11,025 nt of DNA from an uncultured Bacteroidales bacterium. Lineage in GTDB: Bacteria > Bacteroidota > Bacteroidia > Bacteroidales > Bacteroidaceae. This document shows positions 1-7,079 of this stretch, piece after piece. The position numbers and the translations under genes are program-made. Where the stretch lies: positions 1 to 11,025 of the forward strand of contig CALCHR010000090.1 in assembly GCA_937901185.1 (NCBI GenBank), in the 5' to 3' direction. The number at the start of each line of letters is the position of its first letter. Position 1 is the stretch's first letter. Under the pieces are notes generated by a model. It ran no database searches and was not told the origin of the DNA. It saw nothing but the letters and a program-made list of their open reading frames with translations.

Positions 1-48
1 ACTAGGAAAAACTAGAAGTTTACTAAGTTTTCCTAGAAAGCTACTAAG
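1..48. repeat. Palindromic AT-rich intergenic repeat, family B, copy 1 (cut by window edge)
   Basis: CTAGGAAAA at 2-10 is mirrored by TTTTCCTAG at 28-36, giving an inverted repeat with a 17-nt loop, followed by AGCTACTAAG at 39-48. Positions 1-47 align without gaps to the reverse complement of 9240-9286 at about 33 of 47 positions, and 22 of the first 25 match. This is therefore a second copy of the element at 9223-9290, in the opposite orientation. The left end is probably missing. No coding potential is seen. Confidence 0.6.
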
Positions 49-50
49 AA

Positions 51-203
51 ATGGCCGTGAATTACGAGCTGCGATCCGAGGGTTTTGAGCAGTCCGATTC
101 TCTAACTCCCGACCTACGAGCCGCATCGCCCTACTTCCCAACCGCCGCCCTCTGTTCTGCAATAAAAAAATGGGAACAAATGGCTGTGTTCTACCTTTTT
201 TAA
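51..203 (+). other. Unexplained small ORF (50 codons) in the leader region; coding status doubtful
   Basis: An ATG at 51 opens a 50-codon frame closed by TAA at 201-203. The product begins MAVNYELRSEGFEQSDSLTP and ends WEQMAVFYLF. It resembles no domain I can name and has no clear ribosome-binding site. It starts straight after a repeat and ends just before the promoter box at 205-212. A weak hairpin (GAACA 174-178 with TGTTC 187-191) followed by a T-run at 196-201 lies at its 3' end and could be a poor terminator. It may be a real small gene, the remnant of one, or a chance ORF. Confidence 0.15.
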
Positions 204-204
204 G

Positions 205-212
205 TAGCTTTG
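205..212 (+). promoter_or_regulatory. Bacteroidota-type -7 box (TAGCTTTG) for the purine permease
   Basis: TAGCTTTG fits the TAnnTTTG -7 consensus of the Bacteroidota primary sigma factor and lies after a T-run (196-201). The start codon at 238 is 25 nt downstream, so the predicted leader is only about 20 nt. A clear -33 TTTG is not seen; TGTG at 185-188 is the nearest candidate and its spacing is short. The same T6...TAnnCTTTGC arrangement recurs before the fumarase. Confidence 0.55.
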
Positions 213-237
213 CATATCAGACAAATATTTATTTACT

Positions 238-1521
238 ATGTTGCAGAAATTATTTGGGTTCGACCCCAAGGTGCATAATGTTCGCACAGAAGTGATGGCG
301 GGCATCACCACCTTTCTTACCATGGCCTACATCTTGGCTGTAAACCCCAACATCCTCGGCGACACCGGCATGGACAAGGGCGCTCTCTTCACTACAACAG
401 CCTTGATGTCGGCGCTGGCCACCATCTTCATGGGAGTGTATGCCAAGCTGCCTTTTGCTTTGGCGCCGGGCATGGGGCTCAATGCCTTTTTTGCATACAC
501 CGTGTGTTCCGTGATGGGCTATTCGTGGCAGTTTGCCTTGACAGCCGTTTTCCTTGAAGGACTTTTGTTCCTGCTGCTCACCGTGACTAACCTGCGCGAG
601 AAGATTGTGGACGTCATCCCCGAAACTCTGAAAAACTCCATCAGCGTGGGCATCGGCTTCTTCATTGCCTTCATCGGCTTGAAAACATCGGGCGTGGTGG
701 TGGACAATCCGGCTACGTTGGTGAGCCTGGGCAACATCTCCGAAGGTCCCGCGCTGCTCTCGCTCATCGGCATCGTACTCACCTCCGCACTGCTCGTATT
801 GAGGGTGAAGGGAGCTTTGCTCTTGGGAATTCTGATTACCACTGTGATAGGCATCTTTATGGGGGTGACGCACATAGGCAACGGGGTGAGTCTCCCACCC
901 TCTGTCGACCCCATCTTTATGAAGTTTGAGTGGACCCACGTATTCAGCCGCGACATGGCATTCGTTGTGTTCAGCCTCTTGTTCGTCGACCTCTTCGACT
1001 GCATAGGCACTGTCATCGGTGTAGCTTCGCGCTCGGGCATGATGAAGAACGGCAAGATTCCCCGCCTCAAAAAGGTGTTTACGGTAGACTCCATTGCCAC
1101 CACCGTCGGTGCTGCGATGGGTACGAGCACTGTGGCGGTGTACGTAGAGAGTGCTGCCGGCGTGAACGAAGGCGGCCGCACCGGTCTGACGTCTACCGTG
1201 ACGGGCCTCTGTTTCTTGCTCTCCTTGTTCTTCGCTCCGTTCTTCCTTTCCATCCCCGGCGCTGCCACCACTCCGGTGTTGGTGTTGGTGGGCGTAATGA
1301 TGGCCGGCTCGGTGGTGAAGATTAACTTCGCCGACTTTACCGAAGCCATTCCGGCCTTCCTCTGCATCCTCTTGATGCCACTGACTTACAGCATTTCAGA
1401 AGGTATTGTTTTCGGACAACTGGCTTATGTGTTCATCAACCTGTGTACCGGCAACTACAAGAAAGTGACCATCGGCATGGGCATACTGGCCTTGTTCTTT
1501 ATCCTTAAATTCATCATATAA
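238..1521 (+). CDS. NCS2-family (AzgA-like) purine permease
   Basis: An inner-membrane permease of 427 residues, the usual length for the AzgA-like branch of NCS2, whose characterised members (E. coli AdeP/GhxP, B. subtilis PbuG) import adenine, guanine or hypoxanthine with protons. Family signatures are visible: FLTMAYILAVNPNIL near residues 26-40, PFALAPGMGLNAFFAYTV at about 72-89, a LFVDLFDCIGTVIGVASR segment near 247-265, and GTSTVAVYVESAAGVNEGGRTG at about 294-315. Many hydrophobic segments fill the rest, as expected for a 14-helix transporter. The ATG at 238 gives the normal N-terminus (MLQKLFGFDP) and follows a consensus promoter at short distance. The DUF5020 gene starts 9 nt after the stop, so the two are very probably co-transcribed. 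The exact base transported cannot be read from the sequence. Confidence 0.93.
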   Translation: MLQKLFGFDPKVHNVRTEVMAGITTFLTMAYILAVNPNILGDTGMDKGALFTTTALMSALATIFMGVYAKLPFALAPGMGLNAFFAYTVCSVMGYSWQFALTAVFLEGLLFLLLTVTNLREKIVDVIPETLKNSISVGIGFFIAFIGLKTSGVVVDNPATLVSLGNISEGPALLSLIGIVLTSALLVLRVKGALLLGILITTVIGIFMGVTHIGNGVSLPPSVDPIFMKFEWTHVFSRDMAFVVFSLLFVDLFDCIGTVIGVASRSGMMKNGKIPRLKKVFTVDSIATTVGAAMGTSTVAVYVESAAGVNEGGRTGLTSTVTGLCFLLSLFFAPFFLSIPGAATTPVLVLVGVMMAGSVVKINFADFTEAIPAFLCILLMPLTYSISEGIVFGQLAYVFINLCTGNYKKVTIGMGILALFFILKFII

Positions 1522-1530
1522 CACACCGCT

Positions 1531-2277
1531 ATGAAGTCGTCATTCCCATCCCTCAGAAAGTGCTTCGGCCTGGCCGTTCTCTTATTCCTCGTAGCCGCAA
1601 TGCCGGCCTCAGCACAGTTGAACATACAATTGCACGGCGACTACGGCCACGCCATCTACGGCAAGGAACTCTCCGGCCGTCCCGAGATTACCGCCACTAT
1701 TGAAAACTTCACCGCCGACAAGTGGGGTAGCACCTACTTCTTTGTGGATGCCGACTTTGGCGACAACAGCATGAAGAGCGCCTACGCCGAGCTGTCGCGC
1801 GAGCTTTGCTTCTGGAAAGCGCCCATCAGTATCCACGTGGAATACAACGGCGGACTTTCCGGCGCAGGCTGCTACAACGATGCCTACCTTTTGGGTGCCG
1901 CCTACAATTGGGCGAACAAGGACTTCACACGCACCTTCTCCGTACAGGCGCTTTATCGCTACCTGGCCAAGCAGCAGATTGGCACCAAGCACAGTTGGCA
2001 ACTCACCACCGTGTGGGGCATTCATTTTGCGAAGGGCCTTTGCAGCTTTACGGGCTATGCTGACCTGTGGCACGACAACAGTGTGAACGGCTCGTTGGTG
2101 TTCAGTTCCGAGCCGCAGTTCTGGGTGAACTTAGCAGCATTGAAGAAGGTGAGCGACAAGTTCAAACTCAGCGTGGGATTCGAAGTGGAGCTGTGCAACA
2201 ACTTGGTATGGCCGTCCGACGGCATCAACAACCGCTTCTACGCCATCCCTACCACGGCGCTGAAATGGACTTTCTGA
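1531..2277 (+). CDS. DUF5020 family secreted protein, probable Tsx-like outer-membrane channel
   Basis: A 248-residue protein with a clear signal peptide: basic start (KSSFPSLRK), hydrophobic core LAVLLFLVAAM, and cleavage expected after ASA at 26-28, before Gln29. The mature part is rich in alternating polar/aromatic strands (for example STYFFVDADF, QLTTVWGIHF, QFWVNLAAL) and ends in a C-terminal phenylalanine (TTALKWTF), features of an outer-membrane beta barrel. The ITATIENFTADKWGSTYFFVD segment is typical of DUF5020 proteins, which I recall as related to the nucleoside channel Tsx; that link is from memory. It lies 9 nt behind the purine permease with no terminator between them, so a role in letting nucleosides or nucleobases cross the outer membrane is a reasonable inference, not a demonstrated function. 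A repeat and a terminator follow. Confidence 0.85.
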   Translation: MKSSFPSLRKCFGLAVLLFLVAAMPASAQLNIQLHGDYGHAIYGKELSGRPEITATIENFTADKWGSTYFFVDADFGDNSMKSAYAELSRELCFWKAPISIHVEYNGGLSGAGCYNDAYLLGAAYNWANKDFTRTFSVQALYRYLAKQQIGTKHSWQLTTVWGIHFAKGLCSFTGYADLWHDNSVNGSLVFSSEPQFWVNLAALKKVSDKFKLSVGFEVELCNNLVWPSDGINNRFYAIPTTALKWTF

Positions 2278-2320
2278 CACACGGAAAAGGCTATCTGAAA
2301 ATCAAGCATTTAAGAAAGCG

Positions 2321-2406
2321 TTTCGAAAGTCTGATCTAGGAAAAATTCCGCAAGACCTAGGAAAAATTTCTTAAGACTTTTTTCTTCCTAAGTCTTATCT
2401 AAGAAA
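2321..2406. repeat. 86-nt palindromic intergenic repeat, family A, copy 1 (one degraded arm)
   Basis: Positions 2321-2377 match the reverse complement of 9033-9089 at 56 of 57 positions; the only difference is at 2339. The identity extends by three bases (GCG) upstream. The remaining 29 nt (2378-2406) align without gaps to the other arm of copy 2 at about 17 of 29 positions, so this is a full-length copy whose right terminal inverted repeat has decayed. The left terminus is TTTCGAAAGTCTGATCTA, and CTAGGAAAAA occurs twice inside (2336-2345, 2357-2366). It starts 44 nt after the DUF5020 stop and ends 20 nt before the terminator hairpin. Confidence 0.8.
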
Positions 2407-2425
2407 CAGCCCCTCTTAGGGCAGC

Positions 2426-2465
2426 AAAAAAGGAGCACACCTCGGTGGCTCCTTTTCTGTTTTTT
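2426..2465. terminator. Bidirectional rho-independent terminator between convergent genes
   Basis: AAAAGGAGC (2428-2436) pairs with GCTCCTTTT (2448-2456). Inside it CAC (2438-2440) pairs with GTG (2445-2447) around a CTCG loop, with one bulged A. T-runs follow on the plus strand (2460-2465), and the A-run at 2426-2431 supplies a U-tract on the minus strand. It can therefore end both the permease/DUF5020 transcript and the antiporter/tcdA transcript. A smaller hairpin (GCCC 2409-2412 with GGGC 2419-2422) stands just upstream. Confidence 0.85.
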
Positions 2466-2472
2466 CATACAC

Positions 2473-2497
2473 AAGGCCATGCCTTCGGGCTTGCCTT
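2473..2497. terminator. Imperfect hairpin just downstream of tcdA, possible accessory terminator
   Basis: AAGGC (2473-2477) pairs with GCCTT (2493-2497), and GCC (2481-2483) pairs with GGC (2488-2490) around a TTCG loop, with unpaired bases between. On the minus strand it begins 7 nt after the tcdA stop, but no good U-tract follows directly, so it may only stabilise the 3' end or assist the terminator at 2426-2465. Confidence 0.35.
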
Positions 2498-2504
2498 TAT
2501 TTTC

Positions 2505-3206
2505 TCACAACCGCTCCAACACATACTGCGCCAGGAAGCAGCCGAAGGTGGCCGGCATGTAGCTTACGGTGCCGGTGGTGGTCTTCTTGTTGCGCTCGTT
2601 CTCAACGGTGAGGAGGGCGGCACGGTCGGCTTGCTGCGCGCAGAACACTACCGGCAATTTCCGTCCCTTGAGTCCGGCTCGCGCCAAACCGCTGCGTACA
2701 CTCTTGCTCAGTCCGCAATGGTACGTATCCCACACATCGGCAAAGCGTATCTGGGTAATATCCGTCTTGGCACCGGCTCCCATCGAGGAGACAATAGGTT
2801 GGCGGCGGCGCAAAGCAGCTGCGAGCAGCGAAACCTTAGGGGCTATCGTATCGATGGCATCTATCACAAAACTATAAGCCTCGGCATCGAGCAAGGCCTC
2901 AGCCTCCTCTGCCACCAAGTATTCCCGACGCACGCAGAGCTTCACGGCGGGGTTGATGTCAAGGAAGCGCTCGGCGAGCACCTCTACCTTGGGACGCCCA
3001 ATGGTGGAATGAAGCGCCGGAAGCTGGCGGTTGATGTTCGTGGGGCTGACCTCGTCGGCGTCGAGAAGTGTGAGACGGCCCACACCGGCGCGGCAGAGCA
3101 TCTCACCCGTACCTACTACGAGCACATGAGCTGCCGCAATGCGGGCGGCTCGCTCCTCTCCGTAGAGCAAGTGGGTGCGTTGTGACCAATGAGGAGTGGC
3201 ATCCAT
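2505..3206 (-). CDS. tcdA: tRNA threonylcarbamoyladenosine dehydratase (TcdA) lacking the glycine-rich nucleotide loop
   Basis: A ThiF/E1-superfamily enzyme. TcdA adenylates and dehydrates t6A at tRNA position 37 to form cyclic ct6A. Retained motifs: the N-terminal RTHLLYGEERAARI, LLDADEVSPTNINRQ (about 47-61), the lysine in GRPKVEVLAER (Lys73), VIDAIDT (114-120), SMGAGAKTDITQIRFADV and the C-terminal KKTTTGTVSYMPATFGCF. The striking fault is at residues 28-36: after strand VLVVG the protein reads TGEMLCRAGVG, where relatives have GxGGVGSxAAE followed by the same helix. Exactly seven residues (21 nt) are absent in frame, removing the phosphate-binding loop. Length is 233 rather than about 240 residues. 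The ATG at 3206 lies 24 nt after the antiporter stop and gives the expected N-terminus, so the pair is likely one transcript. Either the enzyme is inactive, its nucleotide site is unusual, or the sequence has an error here. Confidence 0.88.
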   Translation of the reverse strand: MDATPHWSQRTHLLYGEERAARIAAAHVLVVGTGEMLCRAGVGRLTLLDADEVSPTNINRQLPALHSTIGRPKVEVLAERFLDINPAVKLCVRREYLVAEEAEALLDAEAYSFVIDAIDTIAPKVSLLAAALRRRQPIVSSMGAGAKTDITQIRFADVWDTYHCGLSKSVRSGLARAGLKGRKLPVVFCAQQADRAALLTVENERNKKTTTGTVSYMPATFGCFLAQYVLERL

Positions 3207-3230
3207 ATAGAAGAAAGAAAGGGGTTAGAA

Positions 3231-5300
3231 TTATCTGACATTGACCGGCAAACCACCGCGCAGCAAAGCGGTGCTGCTGCCTGTGGTGGCCAACTGAATG
3301 GGATAGATCAGCATCAAGTTGCGCGCAGAGAAGTAGCGCTCTATCTGTTCGGGCAACTTGTCCATATAACGATGGCGCGAGAGGGTGCCGGCGCGTGCCA
3401 CAACCAGGATGACGAGATGATCCTCGCGTGAGTTGTGGGCGATGGGCAGCAAGTCGTGCCACTCGTTGTAGACGTGCATGTTGGCATGTACGTTGTGCTT
3501 CTTTCTGTTCCACGACTCCTGTAGCGAAACCAGTGTGCCGCGTCCGCTATAGGCATCGATGCGGCAACTCATTTGCGAAGCGAGCTGGGCCACACGGTCG
3601 GCCCAGTGGTCGAAGCCCGGCTCAAACTCTGCCTTGCGCGGAATGAGCAAATGGATGTGGCGCACGGTATTAAGAGGCATTGTGGGACGGTAGATAATCA
3701 CCTGGCGGTCTGTGGCAGCGAGGAGGTCGCTCGTCAACTTACCAAAGAACGTACCGGTGACTTTCGACTTCTGGTGGAGACCGATAAGGAGGTCGGAGGC
3801 ATCAAACTCTTTCATCGTATGAGCTATGCCGCTCACCACATTCACCGACCAACGGCTACGGGTAGCCAAGCGCACATTGGCAGCAGCGGCAATTTTCACG
3901 GCATCCTCCAGGCCTTTCAAGCCGCGGCCTCGTGCTTCGGGGTCGTCCTCCAGCACAACATTCAGCGCCATAATGGGAGCCACCGACTTGGGAGCACGCA
4001 ACATCAAGGCGGCATTGACAAGCGGCGCAACGGTCTCGGGATTGGAGAGCGCAATCAGCATGCGGTCTTTCAGCTCTTCGTCTTGCGGCTCCAGGTTGCG
4101 GCCGTCCACCGCAATTTTATGTGCTGTATTTTCCGTGATGAGCGAACTGACGATGCAGCTTATCAGGATGAGCATCATGGCGCTGTTGAGCACATCCTCA
4201 TCCAAGAGGCGACTGCCGTCGGGCAGGATGATGCGGTAACCCACAAGCACAACGGCAAGCGTGGCGGCGGCGCGCGAGTTGGTAAGTCCGAACATTAAGT
4301 TGCGGTCGGCCTTCTCCATGTGGAAAAGCTTCTGAGTGATGTAAGCGGCCAACCATTTTCCCAAAAGACATACGGCCACCATCACCGCGGCTATCAAGAA
4401 GATGTGGGGATGGTCTACGAAGGCGCGCACGTTAATCAGCATGCCTACGCCAATGAGGAAGTAAGGGATAAATATAGCGTTGCCCACAAACTCAATGTGG
4501 TTCATCAACGGAGAAGAGGGCGGTATCTGACGGTTCAACACCAAGCCCACAAGGAAGGCGCCGAGGATTCCTTCCATACCTACAATCTCCATCAAGCCGG
4601 CACCGAGGAACATCAGCGTAATGACAAAGATATACTGCATCACGGCCTCGTCGTAGCGACGGAAGAACCAGCGACACACAGGGGGGAAGGAGAAAATTAT
4701 GACAAGCCCGAGGAACACCACCTTGAGCAGTAGCCACACCCAATCATAGCCCCCGGCCTCGCCCTTAAACATACCGCCCACCACGGCAAGCACAAGAAGC
4801 ACCAAGGTGTCTGCCACAATGGTGCCGCCCACGGCTATGCTCACGCTCTGACGCCGCGAGAGGCCGTAGCGCAACACGATGGGGTACGTGATAAGGGTGT
4901 GGGAGGCATACATAGCTGCCATCAAGACGGAAGCAGCCAGGCCATAGCCCAAGAGAAGATGATTGGCCCCGAAGCCCAATAATATCGGGATGGCGAAACT
5001 ACACAGACCCAGCACGGCCACACGGCCTTTTATCTTCTGGACATCCTGCATGTTCATCTCCAAACTGGCGAGGAACATGATATAGTAGAGACCCACTTTA
5101 CCAAAGAGCTCAAAACTGCTGTCGCGGTCGAGGAGATGGAATCCGTGGGGGCCAATCAAGACGCCGGCGAAAATCATTCCCACGATGGCGGGAATGCGCA
5201 AGCGAGTCAAGAACATCGGAGCGAAGAGAATGATGCTCAGCACCACGAAGAATATCCACGTGGGGTCGACAATAGGTAAATATGTGGCCAGCTCTCTCAT
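3231..5300 (-). CDS. CPA2-type cation/proton antiporter with C-terminal universal-stress-protein-like region
   Basis: A 689-residue inner-membrane protein. Residues about 12-395 are a Na+/H+-exchanger-type domain with roughly 12 hydrophobic segments, starting at WIFFVVLSIILFAPMFL. RIPAIVGMIFAGVLIGPHGF (35-54) is the classic early CPA2 signature. ASHTLITYPIV (132-142) fits the unwound core helix, and GGTIVADTLVLL (158-169) carries Asp164, the likely ion-binding acid. Residues about 415-689 are soluble, with alpha/beta stretches (MLIALSNPETVAPLVNAALML, SDLLIGLHQKSKVTGTFFGKL, RQVIIYRP) resembling two universal-stress-protein-like halves, as in many Bacteroidota antiporters. The transported ion (Na+ or K+) cannot be read from the sequence. 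It is the first gene of the minus-strand pair with tcdA and is divergent from asd. No convincing promoter box was found for it. Confidence 0.9.
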   Translation of the reverse strand: MRELATYLPIVDPTWIFFVVLSIILFAPMFLTRLRIPAIVGMIFAGVLIGPHGFHLLDRDSSFELFGKVGLYYIMFLASLEMNMQDVQKIKGRVAVLGLCSFAIPILLGFGANHLLLGYGLAASVLMAAMYASHTLITYPIVLRYGLSRRQSVSIAVGGTIVADTLVLLVLAVVGGMFKGEAGGYDWVWLLLKVVFLGLVIIFSFPPVCRWFFRRYDEAVMQYIFVITLMFLGAGLMEIVGMEGILGAFLVGLVLNRQIPPSSPLMNHIEFVGNAIFIPYFLIGVGMLINVRAFVDHPHIFLIAAVMVAVCLLGKWLAAYITQKLFHMEKADRNLMFGLTNSRAAATLAVVLVGYRIILPDGSRLLDEDVLNSAMMLILISCIVSSLITENTAHKIAVDGRNLEPQDEELKDRMLIALSNPETVAPLVNAALMLRAPKSVAPIMALNVVLEDDPEARGRGLKGLEDAVKIAAAANVRLATRSRWSVNVVSGIAHTMKEFDASDLLIGLHQKSKVTGTFFGKLTSDLLAATDRQVIIYRPTMPLNTVRHIHLLIPRKAEFEPGFDHWADRVAQLASQMSCRIDAYSGRGTLVSLQESWNRKKHNVHANMHVYNEWHDLLPIAHNSREDHLVILVVARAGTLSRHRYMDKLPEQIERYFSARNLMLIYPIQLATTGSSTALLRGGLPVNVR

Positions 5301-5359
5301 TCTGTCTACAAAGGAAAGAAAAACTTTGGAGTTAAAGGTGCTTATCCAATAGAAAATTC

Positions 5360-5367
5360 TAATTTTG
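5360..5367 (+). promoter_or_regulatory. Bacteroidota-type -7 box (TAATTTTG) for the asd cluster
   Basis: TAATTTTG followed by C fits TAnnTTTG and lies 74 nt before the asd start, giving a predicted leader of roughly 65-70 nt. No good -33 TTTG is seen at the usual spacing. GGGAGG at 5403-5408 looks like a Shine-Dalgarno sequence but is about 33 nt from the start codon, with no nearer ATG, so it probably does not act in initiation. The 141-nt gap is shared with the divergent antiporter gene. Confidence 0.45.
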
Positions 5368-5441
5368 CACTCGTAAGCCCCACTATATTTTTATATAAGG
5401 ACGGGAGGCTATTATAAACTTAGAAAAATATTACAGAAAAT

Positions 5442-6452
<1,011 letters not shown>

Positions 6453-6473
6453 AACTTAAAACTCCCAAGCACC

Positions 6474-7079
6474 ATGACATTCACAGAAAAGTGTTGGCCC
6501 ATTTTTGAGCAAGTGATAGCAGACTACCATAAGACCGACTGCGTAGACACACCTATCCAAAACCCCTACCCCGAGCGTTCCATAGAGTTTTATCTTTACT
6601 TGAAGTGCTGGATTGACACCGTGCAATGGCACTTTGAGGATTTGATTCGCGACCCGGAGATTGACCCCGCCGCAGCTTTGGTATTGAAGCGCCGCATCGA
6701 TAAGAGCAACCAAGATCGTACTGACTTGGTGGAGTTGATAGACAGCTACTTCCTCGACAGCTATAAGGACGTTAAGCCCCTAGAGGCTGCCACCATCAAC
6801 ACTGAGACTCCGGCATGGGCAGTGGACCGCCTGAGCATCCTCTCTTTGAAAATATACCACATGCAAGAGCAGGCCGAGCGCACCGATGCTGACGAAGAGC
6901 ACCTGAAGCGCTGTGCCGAAAAGTTGGCCGTTCTTCGCGAGCAACGCATCGACCTCTCTATGGCTCTCGACACCTTGCTCGAAGACATTGCAGCGGGTCG
7001 CAAGTACATGAAGCTTTACAAGCAGATGAAGATGTATAACGATCCGGCAACGAACCCTGTTCTCTATGGGAAACGATAA
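6474..7079 (+). CDS. DUF4254 domain protein
   Basis: A soluble, mostly helical protein of 201 residues with no signal peptide or membrane segment. It matches the DUF4254 family as I recall it: an N-terminal CWPIFEQVIADYH segment, NPYPERSIEFYLYLKCWIDTVQWHFEDLIRDPEIDP, and the signature ETPAWAVDRLSILSLKIYHMQEQAER near residues 111-136, followed by a heptad-like, charged helical stretch (142-172). No catalytic motif is evident and its function is unknown. In Bacteroidota it commonly stands next to lipopolysaccharide-type glycosyltransferases. Here its stop codon overlaps the start of the GT9 gene by 14 nt, so translation of the two is probably coupled. A role in building or regulating the surface glycan is inferred from context only. 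Confidence 0.85.
   Translation: MTFTEKCWPIFEQVIADYHKTDCVDTPIQNPYPERSIEFYLYLKCWIDTVQWHFEDLIRDPEIDPAAALVLKRRIDKSNQDRTDLVELIDSYFLDSYKDVKPLEAATINTETPAWAVDRLSILSLKIYHMQEQAERTDADEEHLKRCAEKLAVLREQRIDLSMALDTLLEDIAAGRKYMKLYKQMKMYNDPATNPVLYGKR

Noticed and set aside
51..203. Possible tRNA or structured RNA gene upstream of the permease
   Set aside because: I could not draw a cloverleaf or any long paired stem; only a weak five-base hairpin is seen.
205..237. Purine riboswitch in front of the purine permease
   Set aside because: The predicted leader is only about 20 nt, too short for the purine aptamer, and none of its conserved loops are visible.
250..1367. Long minus-strand open frames opposite the purine permease (250-939 and 519-1367)
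   Set aside because: They are antisense to a clear family member with full-length motifs; their products are low-complexity and match no family I know.
2445..3185. Plus-strand open frame of 246 codons opposite tcdA
   Set aside because: It is a mirror frame of tcdA, which has recognisable motifs; the frame also runs through the terminator.
3573..4733. Plus-strand frames opposite the antiporter (3573-4298, 4320-4733)
   Set aside because: Antisense shadows of a full-length antiporter; His/Gln-rich compositions typical of reading coding DNA backwards.
5309..5316. Minus-strand promoter box (TTCCTTTG) for the antiporter
   Set aside because: One mismatch to TAnnTTTG, and it lies so close to the start codon that the mRNA would be nearly leaderless; too weak to list.
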